NCBI RefSeq assembly: GCF_000721075.1
Contig: NZ_JOEQ01000002.1
Location: forward strand, 124,001-188,000
DNA length: 64,000 bases
Direction: 5' to 3'
Origin: Streptosporangium amethystogenes
GTDB lineage: Bacteria; Actinomycetota; Actinomycetes; Streptosporangiales; Streptosporangiaceae
Of this stretch, positions 26,327 to 34,727 are shown piece by piece (the stretch's first letter is position 1; every line of letters starts with the position of its first letter). A program made the position numbers and the translations under genes. The notes below the pieces were generated by a model that was given only the letters and a program-made list of their open reading frames with translations, had not been told where the DNA came from and made no database searches.

Positions 26327-27336
26327 TCGACGTCCTGATCGCGGGCGGGGGCCCGGCCGGGCTGGCCACCGCCATCCACGCCGCCCTGGCCGGGATGGAG
26401 GCCGTCGTCGTCGAGCCCAGAGCCGTACCGGTGGACAAGGCGTGCGGCGAGGGGCTGATGCCCACCGGGGTCGCGGCCCTGCGGTCGCTGGGGGTACGGG
26501 TCGAGGGCAGGCCGCTGCGCGGCATCCGCTACCTGGACGGCCGGCACGAGGCGGAGGCGGCGTTCCGCGACGGATCGGGCCTGGGCGTACGGCGGACCGC
26601 GCTGCACAGCGCACTGTCCCTGCGGGCGCGGGAACTGGGCGTGCGGGTCGTTCCCGGCAAGGTGGACGGCGTGCGGCAGGACTGCCGTCTCGTCGAGGCG
26701 GCGGGGCTGCGAGCCCGCTGGCTGGTGGCCGCGGACGGCCTGCACTCCCCGCTGCGCGCCCTGCTCGGACTGGAACTGCCCTGCCGCGGGCCGCGCAGGT
26801 ACGGGCTTCGACGGCACTATCCGGTCGCGCCGTGGACGGACTTCGTCGAGGTCCACTGGGCGGCGGACGGCGAGGCGTACGTGACGCCGGTGGGCGAGAA
26901 CCTGGTGGGGGTCGCAGTACTGAGCTCCCGACGGCGCGGCTATCCGGAACACCTGGCGGACTTCCCCTCGCTCCTGGAGCGGCTGGAGGGACCGGCCGCG
27001 ACCCCGGTGCGCGGGGCGGGGCCACTGCGCCAGCGGGTCCGCGCCCGGGTGGCGGGGCGGGTGCTGCTGGTCGGCGACGCGGCCGGCTACGTCGACGCGC
27101 TCACCGGAGAGGGGGTGTCGCTCGCGCTGACGTCCGCGCGGTTGCTGGTCGACTGCCTGAGGGCCGGTGTCCCCGGGGCGTACGAGGCCGCCTGGCTGCG
27201 GCTGTCGCGACGGCACCGGCTGCTCACCGGGGCGCTGGTGGGCAGCCGCCGTTACCGGGCGGCCGGACGGCTGATCGTTCCGGCCGCCCGGCGGCTGCCC
27301 GCCCTGTTCGGCGCGGCGGTGCATGCCCTGGCCTGA
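26323..27336 (+). CDS. FAD-dependent oxidoreductase (SrsC/AgqC-like or geranylgeranyl-reductase-like)
   Basis: A 337-residue flavoprotein with N-terminal VLIAGGGPAGLATAIHAALAG, then DKACGEGLMPTGVAAL, a block shared by PKS-associated hydroxylases and geranylgeranyl reductases. The GD motif is VLLVGDAAGYVDALTGEG. It could hydroxylate the alkylphenol to a hydroquinone, as in Srs/Agq-type pathways, or reduce a prenyl chain; the sequence alone does not decide. ATGA overlap with the methyltransferase ties it to the PKS operon. Confidence 0.88.
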   Translation: MIDVLIAGGGPAGLATAIHAALAGMEAVVVEPRAVPVDKACGEGLMPTGVAALRSLGVRVEGRPLRGIRYLDGRHEAEAAFRDGSGLGVRRTALHSALSLRARELGVRVVPGKVDGVRQDCRLVEAAGLRARWLVAADGLHSPLRALLGLELPCRGPRRYGLRRHYPVAPWTDFVEVHWAADGEAYVTPVGENLVGVAVLSSRRRGYPEHLADFPSLLERLEGPAATPVRGAGPLRQRVRARVAGRVLLVGDAAGYVDALTGEGVSLALTSARLLVDCLRAGVPGAYEAAWLRLSRRHRLLTGALVGSRRYRAAGRLIVPAARRLPALFGAAVHALA

Positions 27337-27418
27337 CCCGACCGGCGGGCTCCACACTGCCCCGTTCCCAGACGGAGGTCCCGGACGCGCGGCCGTCGGG
27401 GCGGCAGGTGAGCTCACC

Positions 27419-28255
27419 TCAGCGTGGCGAGACCCGGTGGATGACCCCCAGCCTGGGGGCGTAGTGCGTGGTGCCCTCGAACCTGAGCCGCCACTCACCG
27501 CCGGTACGCCCTCCCACCACCCTGGTGAAGCGTCCGTGGGAGTCGGTCGTGGCACCGGCCGCCTTCGTCCAGTCGGCGTCCTTACCGGCCCGGTGCATGA
27601 TCTCGACGGGCTGGCCGGGGAAGGGAGCATAGTCCAGGTGCCCCTGAGGGTCGACCCGGTTCAGCGCGCCCGTCACGCGCACCCCCGAGCCCCCTGGGGC
27701 CACCTGGACTCCGCCGAACCTGGTCAGACGCTTCAGCAGGAAGCCCGTATGTCCGGTGACCTCGGCGCCGTCCGTGCCCCTCGCGGTCACCGAGACGGTC
27801 CAGGGTCCGGCCGGATACCAGCGGCTCAGGCTCTTCTCCGGCGCGAACCGCCAGGTCTCCCACCCCTCCCCCGGGCGGAACCCGGTCATCCCCGCCGCGC
27901 CCGGGGCGAGGCGGGCGGACACGGTCGGGCCGGGTACGGGGCCGGGCGCGAGGGCGGGGCCCCTGCCGGGACCGCCGCCCGGGCGGGACGCGGTGACGGG
28001 GAAGGACGTCCCCTTCGAAGCGGGGATCGCGCCCGGCTCGACCTTGATCGTCACCCCCTCGGGGCCGGTGACGCCTCGGGCCACCACCTCTATCACCATG
28101 CGTACCGTGTCCGCGGGCCCGACCACGGGATTCGCGGGACGCAGGGTCACCGAGCGGATCGTCAGGTCCTCGGCGGCGGCCGCCGGAGCTCCTGCCGGTA
28201 CCGGCAGGGCCACGGTCCCCGCCGCCAGGGATGCGAGAAGGACTCTCAACGTCAT
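27419..28255 (-). CDS. secreted protein of unknown function
   Basis: A 278-residue product. The N-terminus MTLRVLLASLAAGTVALPVPAGAPAAAAE is a textbook signal peptide with an Ala-rich cleavage site (quoted in parts below 20: TLRVLLASLAAGTVALP). The mature part looks like two beta-sandwich modules joined by a Gly/Pro linker (near residues 90-115): strands VTLRPANPVVGPADTVRM and a later GTDGAEVTGHTGF. The ending RFEGTTHYAPRLGVIHRV resembles repeats in secreted actinobacterial Ig-like proteins. No enzyme motif is seen. The ATG at 28255 has no ribosome site, and TAGCCT lies 7 bp upstream, suggesting a leaderless mRNA. It is convergent with the PKS operon. Confidence 0.72.
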   Translation of the reverse strand: MTLRVLLASLAAGTVALPVPAGAPAAAAEDLTIRSVTLRPANPVVGPADTVRMVIEVVARGVTGPEGVTIKVEPGAIPASKGTSFPVTASRPGGGPGRGPALAPGPVPGPTVSARLAPGAAGMTGFRPGEGWETWRFAPEKSLSRWYPAGPWTVSVTARGTDGAEVTGHTGFLLKRLTRFGGVQVAPGGSGVRVTGALNRVDPQGHLDYAPFPGQPVEIMHRAGKDADWTKAAGATTDSHGRFTRVVGGRTGGEWRLRFEGTTHYAPRLGVIHRVSPR

Positions 28256-28321
28256 GACCAGGAGGCTAGGAGTCCACCGGTAACAGGCAGGTAGAGGACA
28301 CACGCCCCGTTGGGCAAAGCG

Positions 28322-28378
28322 GCGCCCGCCCGCCGGCACCGGAGACCGCAGTCCGAATCCGGCGCCGGCGGGCGGCGC
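28322..28378 (-). terminator. GC-rich stem after the acyl-CoA ligase gene
   Basis: Two arms of about 15 bases (GCGCCCGCCCGCCGGC near 28322-28337 and GCCGGCGGGCGGCGC at 28364-28378) form a near-perfect stem with one bulge, immediately after the stop codon at 28379. There is no U-tract, as is usual for high-GC actinomycete terminators. Confidence 0.5.
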
Positions 28379-30214
28379 TCAGTCCTCGTACATGCCGTCG
28401 ATGATCTCGGCGTACCTGGCGTGGATGATGCGACGCTTGAGCTTCAGGCTCGGGGTGAGCTCCGCGGTCTCGGCGGTCCACTCCACCGGCAGCAGGCTCC
28501 AGCGCTTGACCTGCTGGACACGGGCCAGTTTCTCGTTGGCGACGGCGATGGCGCCCTCGACGGCCTTGAGGACGTCGGGGTGCTCGGCGAGGTCCGCCAG
28601 GGTGGTGAACGTGATGCCGTTGGCCTGCGCCCAGCCGGGGGCCACCTCGCCGTCGAGGGTGAGGATCGCCACCGGATAGGGCCGGCGGTCGCCGTAGGCG
28701 AGGGCCTGACCGATGAGCGGGTGCTCCTTGAGGTAGTTCTCGATGTTGGCCGGGGAGATGTTCTCGCCTCCCGCGGTGATGATGAGCTCCTTCTTGCGGT
28801 CGAGGATGCTGACGAAGCCGTCGTCGTCGATGGAGCCCACGTCACCGGTGTGCAGCCAGCCGTCGGCGTCGATCAGCTCGGCGGTGGCCTCCGGCTGTCC
28901 CAGGTAGCCGTGGGTGTTGGCCGGGCTACGGGTGATGATCTCGCCGTCCTCGGCGATGCGGACCTCGACGCCGGGACCCGCCTGACCGACGGTGCCGAGC
29001 TTGAAGCTGTCGGGGGCGTTGGCGGTGAAGGCACCGGTCGTCTCGGTCATCCCGTACACGTCCAGGACCCGCAGGCCGAGGCCGGCGAAGAAGCGCTGGA
29101 CCTCCAGCGGCATGGGCGCGGCCGCGGTGGCGAGCCAGCCCGCGTTGTCGAAGCCGATCATCGATCGGATGATCGACAGCAGCGCCGCGTCGGCCTGCTC
29201 GTAGGCCGCCAGCACCTCGGGCGAGGGGGTGCGCCCGTACTGGTTGGCCTCGATGTAGGCGAGCCCGGCGGCCATCGCGTTGCGCACGCCCTCCTGCTGC
29301 TCCTCGGGCTGGGTGGCCAGCAGTGCCTGCAGGCGGGCCATCATCTTCTCCCACACGCGCGGGACGCCGAAGAACAGCACCGGCTTGACCTGGCCGAGGG
29401 TCGCGCCGAGCTGGGCGAGGTCGGTGCAGAAGTGGGTGTGGGAGAGCTTGAAGAGCGGCAGGTAGAGGCTGAGCACCCGCTCGGCGATGTGCGCGTAGGT
29501 GAGGTAGGAGATCTGGGTGCCCCTGCTGGGCAGGTTGGCCATCCTGTTGGTGGCCACGACCTCGAAGAACACGTTGGAATGGGTCAGCGGCACGCCCTTG
29601 GGGTTGCCGGTGGTGCCCGAGGTGTACAGGACCGTGAGAACGTCGTCGGCGGTCACCGCCTGCCAGCGGGCATCGACGGCGGCGGGGTCGGCCGCGAGCC
29701 GGTCGCGGCCGAGGGCCAGGAAGTCGTCCCAGGAGACGAACCGGTCACCGGCCGGGGCACCCTCCAGCACGATCACCTTGCGCAACTCGGGAAGGTCGTC
29801 AAGGACCGGCTCCCACCTGGCCAGCTCCGCCGGTCCGCCGAGCACCGCGATCTTCGCCTTGACGTCGCCGGCGACGAAGGCCACCTGCTCGGGGGCGAAG
29901 GTCGAGTAGACCGAGCACGACACCGCGCCGGCGTGCACCGCGCCCAGGTCCGCCAGCACGTGCTCACTGCGGTTCACCATCATGAGCGCGACCGCCTCGC
30001 CGGGCTCCAGCCCGAGGGCGGCGAACCCTGCGGCGATCTCCAGAACCCGCTGCCGGGCCTCGGAGTAGGTCAGGGTGGACCAGCCCCCCTCGACCGGGTC
30101 GGAGTACGCCGGGGCGTCGGGGTCGCCCTCGGCCGCCTCCTTCAGTTGACCACAGACCGTACGGCCCGCGATCTCCCTCTCGATGGCCGCCCGCTCCTCA
30201 AGGACACCGGTCAT
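28379..30214 (-). CDS. long-chain acyl-CoA synthetase (AMP-dependent ligase)
   Basis: A 611-residue ANL-superfamily enzyme. The P-loop LYTSGTTGNPKGVPLTHSN, the motif VYGMTETTGAF, the hinge GWLHTGDVGSIDDDGFVSILDRKKE (in parts) and the core ENISPANIE are all present. The C-terminal catalytic lysine region is LTPSLKLKRRI. It activates long-chain fatty acids to acyl-AMP and then acyl-CoA. AGGAGG is 6 bp before the ATG. It could feed the nearby type III PKS with acyl-CoA starters, but that is only positional inference. Confidence 0.93.
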   Translation of the reverse strand: MTGVLEERAAIEREIAGRTVCGQLKEAAEGDPDAPAYSDPVEGGWSTLTYSEARQRVLEIAAGFAALGLEPGEAVALMMVNRSEHVLADLGAVHAGAVSCSVYSTFAPEQVAFVAGDVKAKIAVLGGPAELARWEPVLDDLPELRKVIVLEGAPAGDRFVSWDDFLALGRDRLAADPAAVDARWQAVTADDVLTVLYTSGTTGNPKGVPLTHSNVFFEVVATNRMANLPSRGTQISYLTYAHIAERVLSLYLPLFKLSHTHFCTDLAQLGATLGQVKPVLFFGVPRVWEKMMARLQALLATQPEEQQEGVRNAMAAGLAYIEANQYGRTPSPEVLAAYEQADAALLSIIRSMIGFDNAGWLATAAAPMPLEVQRFFAGLGLRVLDVYGMTETTGAFTANAPDSFKLGTVGQAGPGVEVRIAEDGEIITRSPANTHGYLGQPEATAELIDADGWLHTGDVGSIDDDGFVSILDRKKELIITAGGENISPANIENYLKEHPLIGQALAYGDRRPYPVAILTLDGEVAPGWAQANGITFTTLADLAEHPDVLKAVEGAIAVANEKLARVQQVKRWSLLPVEWTAETAELTPSLKLKRRIIHARYAEIIDGMYED

Positions 30215-30394
30215 ACAGAGCCTCCTGAAAGTGCTCACTTGCACGAGTGGCATGCATCGCACCACACGCCGTTCCTCCCGGACAAGACCCTGAAAGGGAG
30301 AAGAAACATCACAATGCACAGTTGCCTTCGGCACCCCGGCAGGGGGTGCACGTAGAGTTGCCAATTGATCACACTGTGACATTCTGGGGGGCGC

Positions 30395-31894
30395 ATGCCA
30401 TCGGGGAGACGTGCCCGCGAGAAGACCTTCTTCGGGCACCCACGCGGCCTGGCGACGCTGTTCGGCACCGAGATATGGGAGCGCTTCAGCTGGTACGGCC
30501 TGCGGGCCATCCTCGCCACCTTCATGGCGGCCTCCCCCGCCATCGGCGGCCTGGGCCTGAGCCAGCAGACCGCCCAGGCGGTCGTCGGCATCTACGGCGC
30601 CCTCATCTATCTCGTCGCCCTGCCCGGCGGCTGGATCGCCGACCGGATGCTCGGTGCCCGCAGGGCGGTGCTGTGGGGCGCCTCCGTCATCATGTGCGGC
30701 CACATCAGCATGGCCATCCCCGTCGAGACCGGCGCCTTCGTCGCGCTCGGACTGCTCCTCATCATCGCCGGGACCGGGCTGATGAAGCCGAACATCTCCA
30801 CGATGGTCGGCAAGCTCTATCCGCAGGACGACGACGCACGCAGGGACGCCGGATTCTCGATCTTCTACATGAGCATCAACATAGGCGCCTTCATCGCCCC
30901 CCTCGTCGTCGGCTGGCTCGCCTCGGGCAACCGCTGGCACCTGGGCTTCGGCGCGGCGGCGGTCGGCATGGCCCTGGGCCTTGCCCAGTACGTGCTGGGC
31001 AGACGGCATCTGAAGGGCGTGGGCGAGCGGCCGGGACACCGGCTGACCCCTCGCGAGCGCAGGCACTTCGGCCTCGCGGCGGCCGTCGCCGCGCTCGTGA
31101 CCTGTGGTGGCCTGGCCGCCTGGACGGCGTCGGGCACCTTCGACCTCGACACCTTCGCGCTGGTGATGACGCTGTTCATCGTGACCGTGCCGGTGTTCTA
31201 CTTCGGCTACATCCTGCTGGGCAGCCACAACCTGACCGATGACGAGCACTCCCGGATGAAGGCCTACATCTGGCTGTTCATCGCCGCCGCCATCTTCTGG
31301 ACGATCTACGACCTGGCGCCGACCGTGCTGCTGTTCTTCGCCCAGAACAAGACGGACCTGTCACTGTTCGGCATCCGGATCACCCCGGCCACCACGCAGT
31401 CGTTCAACCCGCTGTTCATCATGATCTTCGTGCCGCTCTTCGCGGCGCTCTGGGTCAGGCTGGGCAACCGGGTGACCGCTCCGCACAAGTTCTCGGTGGG
31501 ACTGTTCATCAACGGCCTGAGCTTCATGATCATGGCTTTGGCCGCCAAGCTGGCCGAGAGCGGGAGGATCTCGGTCTGGTGGCTGGTGCTGGTCTACCTC
31601 GTCCAGGTCTTCGGCGAGCTGTCGCTGAGCCCGGTCGGCCTCTCGGTCACCACCAAGCTCGCCCCCGAGGCGTTCAAGAGCCAGCTGCTGGGACTGTGGT
31701 TCATCTCCATCTCGGTGGGCGACGCCGTGGGCGGGCAGACGGGGCGGCTGAAGAACCACATGTCGGAGCCCGCGTACTTCCTGACCCTCGCGCTGATCGC
31801 CGTCGTGGCGTCGCTGGTGCTGCTCGCGTTCGCCGGCAGGCTCCACACGATGATGCGCGAGCACCGGCCGCCGAACACCACCCCGCCGCCTTGA
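30395..31894 (+). CDS. POT/PTR-family proton-coupled peptide transporter
   Basis: A 499-residue protein with about 14 helices. The POT signatures are present: GTEIWERFSWYGLRAIL (ExxERFxYYG on helix 1), FSIFYMSINIGAFIAPLVVG (PTR2 motif) and a conserved helix with FGELSLSPVGLSV. It imports di- and tripeptides with protons across the cytoplasmic membrane. GGGGGG is 4 bp before the ATG. The divergent 180-bp region shared with the acyl-CoA ligase holds its promoter. Confidence 0.94.
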   Translation: MPSGRRAREKTFFGHPRGLATLFGTEIWERFSWYGLRAILATFMAASPAIGGLGLSQQTAQAVVGIYGALIYLVALPGGWIADRMLGARRAVLWGASVIMCGHISMAIPVETGAFVALGLLLIIAGTGLMKPNISTMVGKLYPQDDDARRDAGFSIFYMSINIGAFIAPLVVGWLASGNRWHLGFGAAAVGMALGLAQYVLGRRHLKGVGERPGHRLTPRERRHFGLAAAVAALVTCGGLAAWTASGTFDLDTFALVMTLFIVTVPVFYFGYILLGSHNLTDDEHSRMKAYIWLFIAAAIFWTIYDLAPTVLLFFAQNKTDLSLFGIRITPATTQSFNPLFIMIFVPLFAALWVRLGNRVTAPHKFSVGLFINGLSFMIMALAAKLAESGRISVWWLVLVYLVQVFGELSLSPVGLSVTTKLAPEAFKSQLLGLWFISISVGDAVGGQTGRLKNHMSEPAYFLTLALIAVVASLVLLAFAGRLHTMMREHRPPNTTPPP

Positions 31895-31932
31895 CGGAAA
31901 TCTCATATATCCGGTCATGGGATGATTTATCC

Positions 31933-32544
31933 GTGAATAATGTGCTCGATCTCGTCGGGATCTTCGTCTTCGCTCTCTCCGGTGCCCTGGTGGGCGTGCG
32001 CAGGCGGCTCGACGTGGTGGGCATGGCCGTGCTGGCCGAGATAACCGCGCTGGGCGGCGGAATCGCCCGCGACCTGATCCTGAACGTGCGGCCCGCCGCC
32101 TTCTCCAGCATCGGCTACGTGGTCGTGCCGGTGCTGGCCACGGTGATCGTGTTCTTCTGGCACCCACAGGTGGAGCGGGTGATGCCCGCGGTGAACGTGC
32201 TGGACGCCGCGGGCCTCGGCCTGTTCTGCGCGGTCGGCACCGAGAAGGCGATGTACTTCGGCCTCACCCCCCTGCACGCGGCCCTGCTCGGGGTCATCAC
32301 CGCGGTCGGCGGTGGCATCCTGCGTGACGTCCTCGCCGGGCAGATCCCCACCCTGCTGTACGACCGCCAGCTGTACGCGGTGCCCGCCATGCTCGGCTCG
32401 GCGGTCATGGCTCTGCTCTACACCCTGAATCTGCACGGCTGGCCGGCCACGCTGGCCGCCGCCCTGCTGGCCTTCGGGCTGCGCATCGTGGCCATGCGGC
32501 TGAAACTGCGGGCCCCGCTGGCCAGAGGCGTCACCTCCGAGTAG
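31933..32544 (+). CDS. TRIC-type (UPF0126) cation channel family protein
   Basis: A 203-residue membrane protein with two internally repeated three-helix units, each with the conserved glycine-rich turn: TALGGGIARDLIL in the first and TAVGGGILRDVLAG in the second. Prokaryotic TRIC homologues form trimeric monovalent cation channels. GTG at 31933 is the best start, as the protein then begins at the first helix (VNNVLDLVGIFVFALSG). It is 39 bp downstream of the peptide transporter and may be co-transcribed. Confidence 0.9.
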   Translation: MNNVLDLVGIFVFALSGALVGVRRRLDVVGMAVLAEITALGGGIARDLILNVRPAAFSSIGYVVVPVLATVIVFFWHPQVERVMPAVNVLDAAGLGLFCAVGTEKAMYFGLTPLHAALLGVITAVGGGILRDVLAGQIPTLLYDRQLYAVPAMLGSAVMALLYTLNLHGWPATLAAALLAFGLRIVAMRLKLRAPLARGVTSE

Positions 32545-32561
32545 GCCCTCCCGGAGCGGGC

Positions 32562-34010
32562 TCAGAGGACGGGGGTGAGAGGCTCGGCGGGCCGGATGCC
32601 GTACACCCCTCTGAGCCTGGCCTCGGCGATGCGCCGCACCGCCTCGACGAGGACCCGGGGCGGCTGGGTGAAGGGCAGGCGCAGCCGCCCCTCCAGCGTG
32701 CCGTCCACGCCGAACCACTGCCCGGGGGCCAGCCGGACCCCCTGGCAGGCCGCCGCGTCGGCCAGCGAGGTGGCCGACGATTCCGGCAGCCGCACCCAGA
32801 GCGAGCCGCCGCCCCTGGGCGGAACGAAGCTCCAGTCGGGCATCCGCGCCGCCAGCTCGGCCGCCAGGGCGTCCCTGGAGGCGCCGAGGAGGCGGGCGCG
32901 CTCGGCCCTGGCCCCCTCGATGTCCTCGAACAACCTGGCCACCACCAGCTGTTCGAAGAGCGGGCTGGCGATGTCGATGGAGGCACGGAGCACGGCAAGA
33001 CGGCGAACCGTGGCGGCGGTGGTGCGAATCCAGCCGATGCGCAGCCCGCCCCACCACAGCTTGGACGCCGAGCCGATGGTGATCACCCTCCCGTCGGTGT
33101 CGAAGGCGGCCAGCGGCGTGGCCCGGGCCTCCTCGTCGAGCGCCAGCTCACACCAGCTCTCGTCGACCACCAGGACCGTGCCGTAGCGCCGCGCCGCACC
33201 GGCCAGGGCCGCTCGCGCCGTGTCGTCCATCAGGTGTCCCGTCGGGTTCTGGAAGTCGGGGATCACGTACGCGAGGCGGGCGGCCGACTGACGCATCGCG
33301 CAGGTCAGCAGGTCCAGGTGATGCCAGCCCTCGTCGGGGACGCCGACTCCGACGATCCGGGCGCCGCGCATCCTGGCCAGGTCGATGGCGTGCGGGTAGG
33401 TGGGCGACTCCAGCAGCACCGGGTCCCCGCGCGAGAGCAGCATCGTGGTCACCAGGTGGATGGCCTGCTGGGCTCCGGTGGTCACCAGGATCTGCTCCGG
33501 CCGGGTGGCCACCCCCCGCGCGCTGTAGCGGGCGGCGATCGCCTGGCGCAGCGGGGCGACCCCGAGCGGGTCGTAGCCCGTCCCGAGCGTGTAGCGGGGA
33601 TACTGGCCGCCGACGGCGGTGATCGCCTCGGGCAGCGTCGAGATCGCGCTCGGGGCCGCGGTGTGCATCGGCAGCAACCCGTCGTCCTCGGCGGCGATCC
33701 ACGGGTTGTCCGCGCCCAGCGAGCCCGCGTCGGGCAGCGCCGTCCAGCTCCCCGCCCCCTGCCTGCTCTCCAGGTACCCCTGCTCGCGAAGGAGGTCGTA
33801 GGCCGCGGTCACGGTGGTGCGGCTGACGCCCAGCGCCTCGGCGAGGTGGCGCTCGGCGGGCATCCGTACCCGCACCGGCAGCCGCCCGTCGAGGACCAGC
33901 GACCGCACGCTCTGGGCCAGCACCCGGTAGTACGGCCTGGCGCCGGGGTCGATCGCCAGGAGACGGGCGAGCTGGGGGCCACTGAGATATCGATCCACCC
34001 CAACCACCAT
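32562..34010 (-). CDS. MocR/GntR-type transcriptional regulator with aminotransferase domain (YczR-like)
   Basis: A 482-residue protein. The N-terminal GntR winged helix is visible at residues 15-90 (RMPAERHLAEALGVSRTTVT is the recognition region). A fold-type I aminotransferase-like domain follows, with the PLP Lys in IGSASKLWWGGLRIG and the PDFQNPTGH block. MocR proteins sense PLP or PLP adducts and act as activators or repressors. It is divergent from a YczE-type membrane protein gene, the same pairing as the yczR-yczE locus of other bacteria, so it probably controls that gene. Confidence 0.92.
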   Translation of the reverse strand: MVVGVDRYLSGPQLARLLAIDPGARPYYRVLAQSVRSLVLDGRLPVRVRMPAERHLAEALGVSRTTVTAAYDLLREQGYLESRQGAGSWTALPDAGSLGADNPWIAAEDDGLLPMHTAAPSAISTLPEAITAVGGQYPRYTLGTGYDPLGVAPLRQAIAARYSARGVATRPEQILVTTGAQQAIHLVTTMLLSRGDPVLLESPTYPHAIDLARMRGARIVGVGVPDEGWHHLDLLTCAMRQSAARLAYVIPDFQNPTGHLMDDTARAALAGAARRYGTVLVVDESWCELALDEEARATPLAAFDTDGRVITIGSASKLWWGGLRIGWIRTTAATVRRLAVLRASIDIASPLFEQLVVARLFEDIEGARAERARLLGASRDALAAELAARMPDWSFVPPRGGGSLWVRLPESSATSLADAAACQGVRLAPGQWFGVDGTLEGRLRLPFTQPPRVLVEAVRRIAEARLRGVYGIRPAEPLTPVL

Positions 34011-34011
34011 A

Positions 34012-34056
34012 AGGCCACTTTCCGTAATTGGCCCTTTTGTCTGGAAGCAGTGGCCC
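34012..34056. promoter_or_regulatory. repeated TGGCCC boxes between the MocR regulator and yczE
   Basis: TGGCCC occurs at 34029 and again at 34051, exactly 22 bp (two helical turns) apart, with an inverted GGCCA at about 34012-34016. The whole divergent gap is only 63 bp. MocR regulators typically bind paired direct repeats spaced by whole helical turns, so these are likely operators. Confidence 0.4.
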
Positions 34057-34073
34057 GGACGATTGGGACTATC

Positions 34074-34718
34074 ATGAGCGAACTCTCCCTGCCCACCCTC
34101 GGCTCCCTTCCCAACCGGCTCACCCGTCTGTACACGGGCCTGGCGCTCTACGGCATCGGCGTCGGCCTGCAGATCGAGTCCCAGCTGGGCGGTAGTCCCT
34201 GGGACGTGTTCCACCAAGGGCTCTCCATCCACCTGGGCCTGTCGATCGGCACCTGGATCATCATCGTGGGCGCCCTGGTCATGCTGCTGTGGATCCCGCT
34301 GCGGCAGAAGCCGGGGCTGGGCACCCTCAGCAACGTCGTCCTGCTCGGACTGTTCGCCGACGCGGCCATCTGGCTGGCCCCGACCCCGGACGCGCTCGCC
34401 GCGCGCTGGGCGTACCTGCTGCTCGGCGTCGTCACCACCGCCGCGGCCACCGGCCTCTACATCGGTGCCGGTCTCGGCCCCGGACCGCGCGACGGCCTGA
34501 TGACCGGCCTGAACCGGCTGGGCCTGTCCATCCGCTCGGCCCGCACCGTCATCGAGGTCACCGTGCTGGCCGCGGGCTGGCTGCTCGGCGGGACCGTGGG
34601 AGTGGGAACGCTGGTGTTCGCCCTCGGCATCGGTCCGCTGACCCAGTTCTTCATGCCGCGGACCCGTCCGGGAGCGCGGTTGCGCTCCCGGCCCCCGGGG
34701 AGCGCGCCGAAGCGTTAG
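34074..34718 (+). CDS. YczE/YitT-type membrane protein
   Basis: A 214-residue protein with five or six helices. The motif LGGSPWDVFHQGLS near residues 38-51 and a second one, LGPGPRDGLMTGLNR, mark the YczE family (internal duplication of a GxxPxDxxxxG loop). The function is unknown; it is thought to be a transporter of a small molecule, controlled in several genera by a divergent MocR regulator, as here. It ends 9 bp before the glycosidase gene, so the two may be co-transcribed. Confidence 0.88.
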   Translation: MSELSLPTLGSLPNRLTRLYTGLALYGIGVGLQIESQLGGSPWDVFHQGLSIHLGLSIGTWIIIVGALVMLLWIPLRQKPGLGTLSNVVLLGLFADAAIWLAPTPDALAARWAYLLLGVVTTAAATGLYIGAGLGPGPRDGLMTGLNRLGLSIRSARTVIEVTVLAAGWLLGGTVGVGTLVFALGIGPLTQFFMPRTRPGARLRSRPPGSAPKR

Positions 34719-34727
34719 CTTCGAGGC

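Noticed and set aside
27406..27419. 14-bp palindrome AGGTGAGCTCACCT between convergent genes
   Set aside because: No loop and no T-run; too short to claim as a terminator, and it lies at the stop codon of the secreted-protein gene.
28310..30355. 681-codon plus-strand frame opposite the acyl-CoA ligase
   Set aside because: Shadow frame; the minus strand has all ANL-ligase motifs and a good ribosome site, the plus frame none.
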